A stretch of 64,000 nt of DNA from JACNKV01 sp964422145 (GTDB lineage Bacteria; Fidelibacterota; Marinisomatia; Marinisomatales; JACNKV01). Of the stretch, positions 18,154 to 27,887 are shown in pieces. The stretch is from positions 1 to 64,000 of the forward strand of contig CAYQZV010000010.1 in assembly GCA_964422145.1 (NCBI GenBank), in the 5' to 3' direction. Numbering within the stretch: position 1 is the stretch's first letter; each line of letters opens with the position of its first letter. The translations under genes and the position numbers were made by a program. A model generated the notes under the pieces. That model had not been told where the DNA came from. It saw only the letters and a list, made by a program, of their open reading frames with translations, and ran no database searches.

Positions 18154-20091
18154 ATGTCTACGAACGTCTACAAACCAAGTGCTGAATTTTCTAAGAATGC
18201 ATTGATTTCTGATCTGGATCAATATCGGGAATTATATGATCAATCTATTCAAGATCCTGAAGGATTTTGGGCTGGAATAGCCGAAAGAATTACTTGGTTT
18301 AAAAAATGGGATACTGTCCGAAATTTTGATTTTGTAAAAGCTCAAATTAAATGGTTTGAGGGCGGAAAATTAAATGTTGCATACAACTGTCTTGACCGAC
18401 ATATTGAAGAAGGGCACGGAGATCAAACCGCATTAATTTGGGAAGGAAATAATCCTGAAGAAGATAAAGCATTTACATTTAATGAACTCAAAGATGAAGT
18501 ATCTAAATTTGCAAATGTGTTGAAGGCAAGAGGAGTTGTCAAAGGCGATCGTGTTTGTCTTTATATGCAGATGATTCCTGAATTAGCTGTTGCTATGCTT
18601 GCCTGTGCACGGATCGGAGCAGTTCACTCCATCGTATTTGGTGCGTTCAGTTCTGACTCCCTGCGTGATCGGATCAATGACTCATCCTGTAAGATTTTAG
18701 TCACACAGGATACCGGAGTCCGCGGAACAAAATTAAATATAGCCATGAAAACAAAAGCAGATAAAGCATTAGATGAAACTCCGTCTATCGAACATGTTTT
18801 TGTTGTAAAACGGACTGGCGAAGATGTTCCGATGACAGAAGGCCGTGATCTTTGGTGGCATGAAGAAATGGTGAACGCCAGTACAGATTGTCCGCCGGAA
18901 GAAATGGATGCAGAAGATCCGTTGTTTATCCTTTACACGTCCGGATCTACCGGAAAACCTAAAGGTGTACTTCATACAACAGGCGGATATTTAGTATACA
19001 CATCATACACACATGAAAAAATCTTCGATTATCAAGAAGGCGATATCTACTGGTGCACAGCAGACATCGGTTGGATCACCGGTCACTCTTACATCGTCTA
19101 CGGACCGTTAGCAAATCGCGCGACAACAATGATGTTTGAAGGTGTTCCTAATTATCCGGATTTTGGCAGATTTTGGGATATCGTTGATAAGCATAAAGTG
19201 AATTCGTTCTACACCGCTCCAACTGCACTCCGTGCATTGATGAAAGAAGGAAATGACTGGGTTGAAAAACGAGATTTATCCACATTGAAATTACTCGGAA
19301 CCGTCGGAGAGCCGATCAAAGAACCCGAGTGGAAGTGGTATTATAACATCGTTGGTAAAGGAAATTGTCCGATTGTTGATACATGGTGGCAAACAGAAAC
19401 GGGCGGAATTTTGATCACGCCATTACCCGGCGCAACACCGCTTAAACCCGGGTCTGCAACGCTTCCGTTCTTTGGCGTAGAGCCTGTTCTTCTGACTGAA
19501 GAAGGAAAAGAAATCGATGGAAATGATGTTTCCGGGTTGTTAGCGATCAAAACATCATGGCCGGGACAGATGCGGACACTTTACGGTGACCATGACCGTT
19601 TCATTCAAACGTACTTCTCCATGTATCCAGGGTATTATTTCACCGGTGATGGTGCTCGCAGAGATGAAGACGGATACTACTGGATCACAGGACGTGTCGA
19701 TGACGTACTGAATGTATCAGGCCATCGTATCGGAACAGCTGAAGTTGAAGGCGGAATCGGTAAAGCAAACGGCGTTGCGGAAGCTGCTGTCGTTGGATAT
19801 CCTCATGACATTAAAGGACAGGGCATTTATGCATATGTTACACTGATGTCAGGTGTTGAAGAAAGTGATGGTATTGTGAAAGATATTTTAGCAACAGTTA
19901 CGGCTGATATCGGCCCACATGCGAAACCGGATAAAATCCAGTTTACTCCTGCACTTCCGAAAACTCGTTCTGGAAAAATCATGAGACGAATTCTCAGAAA
20001 GATTGCAGAAGGAGATATTTCCAGTTTAGGAGATACATCGACATTAGCCGATCCTTCCGTTGTAGATCAACTGCTTGAAGGCCGTCAGTAA
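18154..20091 (+). CDS. acs: Acetyl-CoA synthetase
   Basis: A 645-residue AMP-forming enzyme making acetyl-CoA from acetate, ATP and CoA. The adenylate-forming motif YTSGSTGKPKGV is near residue 264, WWQTETGG near 411, and the C-terminal lid has TRSGKIMRRIL with the lysine (about residue 607) that is the usual acetylation switch. Full family length, with the N-terminal ACAS domain. A GGAGGAAT site precedes the ATG. It forms its own unit with a strong terminator after it and inverted repeats before it, so it is probably separately regulated. Confidence 0.97.
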   Translation: MSTNVYKPSAEFSKNALISDLDQYRELYDQSIQDPEGFWAGIAERITWFKKWDTVRNFDFVKAQIKWFEGGKLNVAYNCLDRHIEEGHGDQTALIWEGNNPEEDKAFTFNELKDEVSKFANVLKARGVVKGDRVCLYMQMIPELAVAMLACARIGAVHSIVFGAFSSDSLRDRINDSSCKILVTQDTGVRGTKLNIAMKTKADKALDETPSIEHVFVVKRTGEDVPMTEGRDLWWHEEMVNASTDCPPEEMDAEDPLFILYTSGSTGKPKGVLHTTGGYLVYTSYTHEKIFDYQEGDIYWCTADIGWITGHSYIVYGPLANRATTMMFEGVPNYPDFGRFWDIVDKHKVNSFYTAPTALRALMKEGNDWVEKRDLSTLKLLGTVGEPIKEPEWKWYYNIVGKGNCPIVDTWWQTETGGILITPLPGATPLKPGSATLPFFGVEPVLLTEEGKEIDGNDVSGLLAIKTSWPGQMRTLYGDHDRFIQTYFSMYPGYYFTGDGARRDEDGYYWITGRVDDVLNVSGHRIGTAEVEGGIGKANGVAEAAVVGYPHDIKGQGIYAYVTLMSGVEESDGIVKDILATVTADIGPHAKPDKIQFTPALPKTRSGKIMRRILRKIAEGDISSLGDTSTLADPSVVDQLLEGRQ

Positions 20092-20110
20092 GGTCGAAAT
20101 AGAATCAAAT

Positions 20111-20139
20111 AAAAAGGGCTCCGTTCGGAGCCCTTTTTT
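20111..20139 (+). terminator. Rho-independent terminator after acs
   Basis: Stem GGGCTCCG/CGGAGCCC with a TT loop, preceded by AAAAA and followed by TTTTTT. It ends acs and, because of the A-run on the left, can also serve the convergent yecH gene. Confidence 0.93.
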
Positions 20140-20157
20140 ATTGGTGTTAATTTTAAA

Positions 20158-20388
20158 TCAGGAATGACCGCAGATATTTTCTTTGATCACGGATATGCCG
20201 GTCTGAGTAACGGTGATCTTTCCCCGAGCGGAAAGAAATGAAATCAATTCATCAAGAGTGAAAAGAACTTCCTGACAGTTTTGAAATCTGGCTTCTTCTC
20301 CAAAGACTTCCCGTAAATCAGAGATAGATCGTTCAGTGTCTGAATCCGCTAAGTAGTGTAAAACTTTGTGTGCATGGTAAATTTTCAT
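20158..20388 (-). CDS. yecH: YecH-family (DUF2492) putative metal-binding protein
   Basis: The real gene is the 76-residue frame starting at ATG 20388 (MKIYHAHKVLHYL); the frame is open further upstream, but those residues do not belong to the family. Family features are FGEEARFQNC near residue 30, LISFLSARGKI near residue 50 and a C-terminal ICGH. Conserved His and Cys residues suggest metal binding, but no function is established. It diverges from uvrB with about 105 bases between the starts and lacks a strong ribosome site. Confidence 0.8.
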   Translation of the reverse strand: MKIYHAHKVLHYLADSDTERSISDLREVFGEEARFQNCQEVLFTLDELISFLSARGKITVTQTGISVIKENICGHS

Positions 20389-20494
20389 GGCGAATATTAC
20401 AATATAATTTGATGGATTAAAAATAGAAATATTAAATATATGAATTAAACTCTGCCATTGCAGACAATAAAACAACCGTCGTAAATTCGCCAAT

Positions 20495-22492
20495 ATGGCA
20501 GAGTTTCAAATACATTCTAACTTCACTCCATGCGGTGATCAGCCCAAAGCAATTCGCGAATTGACGGATGGAATACATCACGCCAACCCGCATCAAATAC
20601 TGATGGGAGTCACCGGATCCGGGAAGACATACACAATGGCAAAGGTGATTGAATCCGTTCAAAAACCGACATTAATTATTTCACATAATAAAACGTTGGC
20701 TGCACAGTTGTATGGTGAGTTTAAACAACTCTTCCCAGATAATGCCGTGGAATATTTTATCAGTTATTACGATTATTACCAGCCTGAAGCATATATGCCG
20801 GTAACGGATACATTTATAGAAAAAGACTTTTCAATGAATGACGAAATTGACAAACTTCGGTTAAAAGCAACCAGCTCACTCATTGAAAGAAATGATGTGA
20901 TCGTTGTGAGTTCTGTCAGCTGTATTTACGGTATCGGTTCTCCGAGTGAGTACAAAGATCAAGTTATACATTTGCACAAAGGAAAACCGTTAGCGAGAAA
21001 AGAATTTTTCAAGAAACTGATCAATATCCATTATTTAAGAAACGATACATCGTTGGAACGAGGATCGTTTCGCGTCCGAGGCGATGTCATTGAATTATTT
21101 CCAGCATATGAAGATAGTTGTCTACGCATTGAACTTTTCGGAGATACCATTGACGGACTTCATTCATTCGATTATTTGACCGGTGAAGTCTATAAAGAAT
21201 ATGACACGAAATTGATTTACCCTGCTAAACATTTTGTGACGGATACTGAAACGGCATTGAAAGTAGTTTCAGAAATCCGGGATGAACTAAATGAACAGTT
21301 AAGCGTTTTACGGGATGCTGGCAAACTATTAGAAGCACAGCGTTTAGAGCAGAGAACAAATTTTGATATCGAGATGATCCAGGAAGTCGGGTATTGTTCT
21401 GGGATTGAAAATTACTCTCGGTATTTCTCACAACGAAAAGCCGGTGAACGTCCTTGGACTTTAATTGATTTCTTTCCGGAAAAATTCTTAACGATCATTG
21501 ATGAGTCGCATGTGACGTTGCCCCAAATTGAAGGGATGTATAACGGAGACCGTGCAAGAAAAGAGGTGCTGGTAGAACACGGATTCAGGCTTCCTAGTGC
21601 ATTGGATAATCGTCCGCTAAAAAGTGATGAATTTTTTCAGATACAGAAACAAATTATATATTCTTCAGCGACACCGGCTGTCAGAGAGTTATCCAGAACC
21701 GGCGGTGCTGTTGTTGAACAGATCATTCGACCCACCGGCTTGATTGATCCCGAAGTGGAAGTCCGTGAAACCGAAGGACAAATTGATGATCTGATCGGTG
21801 AAATCCGTATTCGGACATCGCGAAATGAGCGCGTTTTAGTCACCACATTAACCAAAAGAATGTCTGAAGATTTGACTGAATATTTGACCGGACTCAATCT
21901 CCGCGTAAAATATCTTCATTCTGAGATCAAAGCGTTAGAACGGGTAAAAATTTTACGGGATCTTCGGTTAGGTGAATTTGATGTGCTGGTCGGGATCAAT
22001 TTGCTTCGGGAAGGATTAGACCTTCCTGAAGTGTCTTTGGTGGTTGTTTTGGACGCAGATAAGCAGGGATTCCTTCGCTCAAAAAGTTCGTTGATGCAGG
22101 TCGCCGGTCGTGCAGCCCGGAACATTGAAGGGAAGGTCATCTTATATGCCGATCAAGTTTCTGAAGCAATGGAATTTCTGATCAAAGAGACGGCTCGAAG
22201 ACGGAAGATCCAAATGGAGTATAATATCGAACATCAAATTGTGCCGAAAACAGTTTATAAATCCATGGATGACGTCTTACATTCGACAGCCGTTGCAGAT
22301 TCATACAAGGATCATGAAGATTATGGCCCATATCGGAAGTTATCGGACTTTGAAAAAATGGATAGACAAATGGCATTGGATATGATGCGGGAAGAGATGC
22401 TTGAAGCAGCCAAAGATCTGGATTTTGAACATGCTGCTCATCTCCGGGATGAAATCAAAAAAATTGAAAAAGAAATTTTATTAGTATCCTAA
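20495..22492 (+). CDS. uvrB: Excinuclease ABC subunit B
   Basis: A 665-residue helicase-like subunit of nucleotide excision repair. Seen: Walker A GVTGSGKTYTMAKV near residue 38, the damage-verifying beta-hairpin region YYDYYQPEAYMP, Walker B region TIIDESHV, helicase motif VAGRAARN, and a C-terminal UVR domain (EAAKDLDFEHAAHLRDEI) that binds UvrC. Full length for the family. It acts with UvrA and UvrC, which are not in this window. The start has no strong ribosome site. Confidence 0.98.
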   Translation: MAEFQIHSNFTPCGDQPKAIRELTDGIHHANPHQILMGVTGSGKTYTMAKVIESVQKPTLIISHNKTLAAQLYGEFKQLFPDNAVEYFISYYDYYQPEAYMPVTDTFIEKDFSMNDEIDKLRLKATSSLIERNDVIVVSSVSCIYGIGSPSEYKDQVIHLHKGKPLARKEFFKKLINIHYLRNDTSLERGSFRVRGDVIELFPAYEDSCLRIELFGDTIDGLHSFDYLTGEVYKEYDTKLIYPAKHFVTDTETALKVVSEIRDELNEQLSVLRDAGKLLEAQRLEQRTNFDIEMIQEVGYCSGIENYSRYFSQRKAGERPWTLIDFFPEKFLTIIDESHVTLPQIEGMYNGDRARKEVLVEHGFRLPSALDNRPLKSDEFFQIQKQIIYSSATPAVRELSRTGGAVVEQIIRPTGLIDPEVEVRETEGQIDDLIGEIRIRTSRNERVLVTTLTKRMSEDLTEYLTGLNLRVKYLHSEIKALERVKILRDLRLGEFDVLVGINLLREGLDLPEVSLVVVLDADKQGFLRSKSSLMQVAGRAARNIEGKVILYADQVSEAMEFLIKETARRRKIQMEYNIEHQIVPKTVYKSMDDVLHSTAVADSYKDHEDYGPYRKLSDFEKMDRQMALDMMREEMLEAAKDLDFEHAAHLRDEIKKIEKEILLVS

Positions 22493-22516
22493 ATGGATAA
22501 TTTTGGAAAGGTTTAT

Positions 22517-23488
22517 ATGAAAATATTAGTCACAGGCGGAGCAGGATATATCGGATCACATGTTGTGTTGGACCTCTTGGATGCCGGTCATGAGGTTATT
22601 GCACTGGACGATCTATCTCTCGGTCACCGGGGGAATGTTGATCCTCGAGCTGAATTGATTGTGGGCTCAACATTAAATAATTCCGATTTACAAAATGTAA
22701 TGAAAATGAATCCTGATGCTGTGATCCATCTCGCTGCATGGAAAGCGGCCGGAGAATCAATGGACGTTCCTGAAAAATATGCTCACAATAACATCATGGG
22801 GACGTTAAACCTTCTCAATATGATGAGTGAATACGGTATAAAAAACTTTGTGTTCTCTTCGACGGCTGCGGTATACGGCTATCCTCAGTATTTGCCGGTG
22901 GATGAAAATCATCCGGTAGAACCGATCAATTACTACGGATACACAAAATTATCCATTGAAGAGAATTTGAAATGGTTCAGTCAATTAAAAGGAATTCGAT
23001 TCGGTGCGTTGCGGTATTTTAATGCAGCAGGGTATGACGTCAAAGGACGGATTACCAAACAGGAGAAAAGTCCTCAGAATTTATTACCGATCGTGATGGA
23101 AATTGCATCCGGAAAGCGCGAGAAACTGTACATTTTCGGAGATGATTATGATACACCCGACGGAACCGGTGTTCGGGATTATATCCATGTGAATGATCTG
23201 GCATCGGCTCATGTGAAAGCGCTAAACTATTTACAGCAGCACGATCAAGATATTATCGTGAATTTGGCAACAGGTGTCGGATATTCTGTGTTTGACGTGG
23301 TACATATAGCGGAAGAGATTACAGGAAAACCGATCCCGTATACGATCGTTGATCGCCGTGCAGGGGATCCGGCCGAACTGACCGCCGTATCGAAGAAAAC
23401 AATACTTCTAGAAGGGTGGAAGCCAATCCATTCTGATTTAGGGACGATCCTCAAAAGTATGTGGCAATTATATTCTAAACTGACATAA
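22517..23488 (+). CDS. galE: UDP-glucose 4-epimerase
   Basis: Start chosen at ATG 22517 after GGAAAGG; an upstream in-frame ATG at 22493 adds eight residues before the NAD motif and abuts the uvrB stop. The 323-residue enzyme has the Rossmann motif TGGAGYIGSHVV at the N-terminus, the catalytic pair YYGYTK near residue 142, and DGTGVRDYIHVNDLA near residue 220, all typical of GalE. It interconverts UDP-glucose and UDP-galactose for surface polysaccharide or LPS. An envelope gene, lptE, lies two genes on. Confidence 0.93.
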   Translation: MKILVTGGAGYIGSHVVLDLLDAGHEVIALDDLSLGHRGNVDPRAELIVGSTLNNSDLQNVMKMNPDAVIHLAAWKAAGESMDVPEKYAHNNIMGTLNLLNMMSEYGIKNFVFSSTAAVYGYPQYLPVDENHPVEPINYYGYTKLSIEENLKWFSQLKGIRFGALRYFNAAGYDVKGRITKQEKSPQNLLPIVMEIASGKREKLYIFGDDYDTPDGTGVRDYIHVNDLASAHVKALNYLQQHDQDIIVNLATGVGYSVFDVVHIAEEITGKPIPYTIVDRRAGDPAELTAVSKKTILLEGWKPIHSDLGTILKSMWQLYSKLT

Positions 23489-23527
23489 CCAGATCATGAT
23501 ATTAAATAATTATCAATGGAGTCAATT

Positions 23528-24727
23528 ATGATCGATATCAATCGATTACAGAAACTATCAGGGATCCTCGGGAATTCTGATCAAATACGTGAAGTCCTTG
23601 GAATGATCCTCCAAGTTGGTTCGGTCGATATTTCCGTACTGATCACAGGTGAATCCGGAACGGGGAAAGAGATGGTAGCCAAAGCGCTTCATAAAGTCAG
23701 CCGACGATCAAATGAAGCGTTGGTCACCGTCAATTGCGGTGCAATTCCTGAAGGTATTATCGAAAGTGAATTATTCGGGCATAAAAAAGGTGCATTCACC
23801 GGAGCGGGAGAAGATCGAAAAGGCTATTTTGAATCCGCACATAAAGGAACGATATTTCTCGATGAAATTGGCGAGACACCTCTGGAAACGCAGGTAAAAC
23901 TGTTACGTGTTCTTGAAAGCGGTGAGTTTATGCGCGTTGGTGACTCAAAAACACTGTATTCTGATGTTCGCGTTATTGCGGCGACCAATAAAGATTTGGG
24001 CGAGTTGGTTAAAAACGGGAAGTTTCGACAAGACCTATATTATCGGCTGAAATCCGTGACAATTAACATTCCTGCATTTCGGCATCGGATTGAGGATATG
24101 TCCCTGCTGGTGGAACGGTTTGCATTGGAATTTACACGATCCAATGATATTCCGTACCGCGGATTTATGCCGGAAGCTATCCGATCGATGAAGCAATATG
24201 ACTGGCCGGGAAATGTTCGCGAATTAAAGCATTTTGTTGAACGAATCCTTGTCCTTGAAAAAGGAGAACGGATCACAGCTGATATGGTTGAACAGCAGTT
24301 GAATCTATCACGTCCGATCGGCGGAGCGAATTCGAATCTTCCGATATTAATCGATCAATCACCCGAGCGGGCTGAAATGGAATTGATTTTACGTCAGCTG
24401 TTCCTTCTGCGGCAGGATATGGAGTCCGTCAAGCATTTACTGGGAGACCGACCGGCGGCTTATAATGAACCGATCCCGGTTTTACCAACGAATCAGGCGA
24501 TTGATCAGGTTCCGATGGAAATTGACGAAAGCTCCCAGCATTTTATCCGAAATGATGCAGTCGGTGAAATGACGTTAAAGGAGATTGAGGAAGAAGCCAT
24601 TTGCCGTACGTTAAAGTATTTTAATAATAATCGGAGGGCAGCGGCTAAATCACTTGGGATGAGTGAACGAACACTTTACCGAAAAATCAATGAATACGGT
24701 TTAGAGAGAAAGATAAAAAAATTATGA
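23528..24727 (+). CDS. Sigma-54-dependent activator (AAA+ and Fis-type HTH, no receiver)
   Basis: Start at ATG 23528, preceded by GGAG at a 6-base spacing. The 399-residue protein begins directly with the AAA+ domain: Walker A GESGTGKE near residue 41, the sigma-54 contact loop GAFTGA near residue 90, Walker B IFLDEIGE and WPGNVREL near residue 230. A Fis-type helix-turn-helix ends it (RRAAAKSLGMSERTLYRKI). There is no receiver, GAF or PAS domain, so control must come through partner proteins or expression. It overlaps lptE by 4 bases. I recall the same neighbour pair in Bacteroidetes, which would suggest control of envelope genes. Confidence 0.93.
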   Translation: MIDINRLQKLSGILGNSDQIREVLGMILQVGSVDISVLITGESGTGKEMVAKALHKVSRRSNEALVTVNCGAIPEGIIESELFGHKKGAFTGAGEDRKGYFESAHKGTIFLDEIGETPLETQVKLLRVLESGEFMRVGDSKTLYSDVRVIAATNKDLGELVKNGKFRQDLYYRLKSVTINIPAFRHRIEDMSLLVERFALEFTRSNDIPYRGFMPEAIRSMKQYDWPGNVRELKHFVERILVLEKGERITADMVEQQLNLSRPIGGANSNLPILIDQSPERAEMELILRQLFLLRQDMESVKHLLGDRPAAYNEPIPVLPTNQAIDQVPMEIDESSQHFIRNDAVGEMTLKEIEEEAICRTLKYFNNNRRAAAKSLGMSERTLYRKINEYGLERKIKKL

Positions 24728-25287
24728 AAAAATTATTCATCATCATTGCGGTTGGTTTAACATCATTTCACCTGATGAATTGCGGATATTACTCGATGGC
24801 CGGATCGATTCCTCCTCATATCAAGAGTGTCGCGATTCCGCTGCTGGAAAACCAAACCGCAGAATATGGGGTTTCCGAAGAGATCACCGATAATTTGATT
24901 GGGATGTTTACAGAGGAAAACATTTTAAATATCAGGGAAGAGGACAACTCGGACTCCATTTTACGGGGACGCATTATCAGCGTAAAAGATTCACCGTTCA
25001 CGTACAGCCAAATGGAAGCCGTATCTGAATTTCGCCTGACGATTAAAATTGATGTGGAATGGTATGATATCCAGAATGATAAAGTGATCTTAGACAAACA
25101 ATACTCAGGTTGGGGTGCTTATGGTTTTGGCGAAGATATCAGTTCTGACGGTGTAGATAACGATGGAGACGGTGTGATGGATGAAGACGATTCTGATGAA
25201 GTCGGTGACGCAAGAACTTTTGCAACAAAAGTGGCTGTGGAGAAAATTGCACAGGATATTATTAACGATATTTTGTCCGATTGGTAA
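24724..25287 (+). CDS. lptE: LptE-like LPS assembly lipoprotein with acidic calcium-loop insertion
   Basis: A 187-residue lipoprotein whose signal ends in LMNC. The mature start CGYYSMAGSIPPHIKSVAIP is the LptE pattern, and VSEEITDNLIGMF and RGRIISV follow as expected. LptE plugs the LptD barrel that delivers LPS to the outer leaflet. Near residues 139-160 there is an Asp/Gly-rich run (SDGVDNDGDGVMDEDDSDE) that resembles a thrombospondin type 3 or EF-loop calcium site and is not part of ordinary LptE. After it the family pattern resumes with a C-terminal helix (ATKVAVEKIAQDIIN). It overlaps the sigma-54 activator by 4 bases. Confidence 0.82.
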   Translation: MKKLFIIIAVGLTSFHLMNCGYYSMAGSIPPHIKSVAIPLLENQTAEYGVSEEITDNLIGMFTEENILNIREEDNSDSILRGRIISVKDSPFTYSQMEAVSEFRLTIKIDVEWYDIQNDKVILDKQYSGWGAYGFGEDISSDGVDNDGDGVMDEDDSDEVGDARTFATKVAVEKIAQDIINDILSDW

Positions 25288-25322
25288 ATTGACAAGATTA
25301 TAGAGATGATACGTACACAACC

Positions 25323-26486
25323 ATGAGTAAAATTGAAAAATATATACTGATGATCACGGGCGGGTCTCATTTGACCGTTCATGCCATTATGCTAGTGTTC
25401 CCCAGTATTTTATTAACCGTTCAGAAAGATTATAATGTCGGGCTGGATACACTTGGATATCTCGCGATGTTAAGTGCATTCATGTTTGGGGTGGGAGCTA
25501 TTCCCACAGGATATTTTGAGTCGAAGATCGGCGGGCGAAATTTACTGTTGATCTATCTGCTCGGTTCTGCTGCCTCGACGATCATTATTCTACTGTCCAA
25601 AACGCTGTTTACATTTGGTGTTGGGCTGACACTATTAGGACTGTTTTGCAGCATCCATCACCCTGCGGGATTAACGATCATCTCCAAACGCATTACCGAT
25701 ATCAACCGAGGGATGGCTTTTCATGGGATTGCCGGTTCCATCGGATTGGCCATCGGTCCTTTTGTAACAGCGATCATCGCCGATTGGATATCGTGGAAAG
25801 CAGCATATGCAGTCTTTGCTATGATGAATTTGGGATTGGCGATAAGTATTGTTACATTGATCCCGATTCGTAAAGGCTCACATGAGATGACGGATTTAGC
25901 CGGAACAAAGGTAACAAATCGCGGTGCGTTAATGGTTTATTATGCGATTGGAATTTTTATCGGTTTATCCTTTGCCGGATTCACAACGTTCATGCCCACG
26001 CATTTTGCCATCAAAACCCGTGAGTTGATCACTGCATTCTCTGATACGGTTCGCGGCGGTGTATTTACCACTGCTGTGTTGCTTGCAGGGATCGTGGGGC
26101 AGATCATTGGCGGCATTCTGGGGAAACGGTATCAAAAAGCAAATGTGTTATTGTGGATCATTTTAACAAGCATTCCGCTATTGGTGTTGATTGGTATTTT
26201 AAATGGATGGATACTGATTATAGTCGCCGTCATGTTTGGTATCGTTCATTTTGCATGGCAGCCGGTTGCCAATTCACTGCTGGCCACCTTAACGATAAGC
26301 CGGCATCGGGGAGTCGGGTACGGGATCAGTTTCTTTTTCAGCTTTGGAGTGGGTTCTATTGCAGCCGGTGTCAGCGGTTGGGTCTCGGAATATTTTGGTG
26401 TGGCTTATGTGTTCCCGGTGATGGCAATGGTATTGCTTCCGGCCGGTATACTGGCTTACGTTCTGAAAAGAAAAACAACGATTTAA
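25323..26486 (+). CDS. MFS transporter
   Basis: A 387-residue major facilitator protein with about 12 hydrophobic segments. The first-half loop reads GAIPTGYFESKIGGRNLL, close to the MFS motif A (GxLaDrxGrrxxL). Overall pattern is near drug-efflux or fosmidomycin-resistance-type MFS proteins, but the substrate cannot be named. It lies 27 bases before selA and may be co-transcribed, yet nothing in its sequence suggests selenium transport. Confidence 0.85.
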   Translation: MSKIEKYILMITGGSHLTVHAIMLVFPSILLTVQKDYNVGLDTLGYLAMLSAFMFGVGAIPTGYFESKIGGRNLLLIYLLGSAASTIIILLSKTLFTFGVGLTLLGLFCSIHHPAGLTIISKRITDINRGMAFHGIAGSIGLAIGPFVTAIIADWISWKAAYAVFAMMNLGLAISIVTLIPIRKGSHEMTDLAGTKVTNRGALMVYYAIGIFIGLSFAGFTTFMPTHFAIKTRELITAFSDTVRGGVFTTAVLLAGIVGQIIGGILGKRYQKANVLLWIILTSIPLLVLIGILNGWILIIVAVMFGIVHFAWQPVANSLLATLTISRHRGVGYGISFFFSFGVGSIAAGVSGWVSEYFGVAYVFPVMAMVLLPAGILAYVLKRKTTI

Positions 26487-26513
26487 TATGAATCTAATGA
26501 AAAGAAAAATACT

Positions 26514-27887
26514 ATGAGTAAAAATCCTTTCATCAATTTACCATCGGTTTCAGAAGTTTTGAATGAAGTTCCCTCTGAGATTAAACTGCACCATCGTTAT
26601 TTGACAAAGATCATTGATCAAGAGATCAAATCGATACGCGGTAGAATTCGCAAAGATCAAACAGAGTTTTCCCGCAAAGAGATCATTGAAAATATTCTTC
26701 AACAAATATGGGAATTTTCCGTGCCGTCTATGAAGAATGTGATTAACGGTACAGGTGTTGTTTTGCACACCGGATTCGGGCGCGCCCCGCAATCCGGGAA
26801 ATTGTTGCGAAAAATCGCCAAACGATTGGAAGGGTACGTAAATCTTGAGTTTGATTTGGAGTCAGGGAAACGCGGCGAAAGACAGGATCATGTTTCATTT
26901 ATGCTGAATGCTTTAAGCGGAACAGATGCAAGTTTAATGGTAAACAATAATGCTGCTGCTGTGTTATTAGCGCTGAATACCGTTGCTGAAGGAAAAGAGG
27001 TGATCATATCCAGAGGGCAGCAGGTTGAGATCGGCGGGTCGTTCCGTATCCCTGATATTATAAAAAAAAGCGGCTGCAGCATGAAAGAGGTCGGAACGAC
27101 AAACCGAACGCACCTAAAAGATTACGAAAAGGCAATTACAAAAGAAACCGGGTTGCTGTTATGGGTGCATACAAGCAACTACGTGGTGGAAGGATTCACC
27201 AAAGATGTTTCTCTTCAGGAATTGGTTCAACTTGGCAAACGGAAAAAGATTCCGGTCATGGCTGATCTGGGCAGCGGTGCGTTGATTGACTGGTCGGAAA
27301 AGGATATCCCGAAAGAACTTCCGGTGTCTGATATTGTGAAAACCGGTGTGAATTTTGTGACATTTTCAGGCGATAAACTACTCGGAGGTCCGCAAGCTGG
27401 TATCATTGTTGGTAAGAATACGTTTGTGAAGAAAATGTATGCAAATCCGCTGTATCGAGCCATCCGCTGTGATAAAGTTTGTATCGGTATGATGGAAGAA
27501 ACCCTGAAGATGATCTATGGAGATAATTTATCCAAAGACAATTTGACATATACATTATTGACATCCAAACCCTCTACACTGATGAAACGGGGAGAGGATA
27601 TTGTATCATCCCTGTCAAAGAAAACGATTCGGGAATTAAAAATTCAGTTGGTTGACTCTCAGGTGGAAGCAGGCAGTGGATCACTTCCGGTTAAGACCAT
27701 TAAAAGCGCGGCGTTGAAATTTCAGCCGAAATCGATGAAAGTGAGTCAGCTTTCTCAACACTTCAGACTGGGATATCCACCCGTTGTCGGATATATTTCC
27801 GGGAACGCATTTTATATCGATCTGAAAGCGATTCTGTCAAAACAAATTAAACAGTTATCCCAACGGATTGAGCACATAGTCAAATGA
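26514..27887 (+). CDS. selA: L-seryl-tRNA(Sec) selenium transferase
   Basis: A 457-residue PLP enzyme that turns Ser-tRNA(Sec) into selenocysteinyl-tRNA(Sec) using selenophosphate. Seen: INGTGVVLHTGFGRAP near residue 82, NNNAAAVLLALN near residue 143, ADLGSGALID, and the PLP-lysine segment TFSGDKLLGGPQAG with Lys288. Full family length. It overlaps selB by 4 bases. Its presence implies at least one selenoprotein in the genome; one is encoded 17 kb downstream at 44902. selC and selD are not in this window. Confidence 0.96.
   Translation: MSKNPFINLPSVSEVLNEVPSEIKLHHRYLTKIIDQEIKSIRGRIRKDQTEFSRKEIIENILQQIWEFSVPSMKNVINGTGVVLHTGFGRAPQSGKLLRKIAKRLEGYVNLEFDLESGKRGERQDHVSFMLNALSGTDASLMVNNNAAAVLLALNTVAEGKEVIISRGQQVEIGGSFRIPDIIKKSGCSMKEVGTTNRTHLKDYEKAITKETGLLLWVHTSNYVVEGFTKDVSLQELVQLGKRKKIPVMADLGSGALIDWSEKDIPKELPVSDIVKTGVNFVTFSGDKLLGGPQAGIIVGKNTFVKKMYANPLYRAIRCDKVCIGMMEETLKMIYGDNLSKDNLTYTLLTSKPSTLMKRGEDIVSSLSKKTIRELKIQLVDSQVEAGSGSLPVKTIKSAALKFQPKSMKVSQLSQHFRLGYPPVVGYISGNAFYIDLKAILSKQIKQLSQRIEHIVK

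Noticed and set aside
25323..26486. Selenium or selenite transporter, from its place before selA
   Set aside because: The protein reads as an ordinary efflux-type MFS member. Position alone does not support a selenium substrate.
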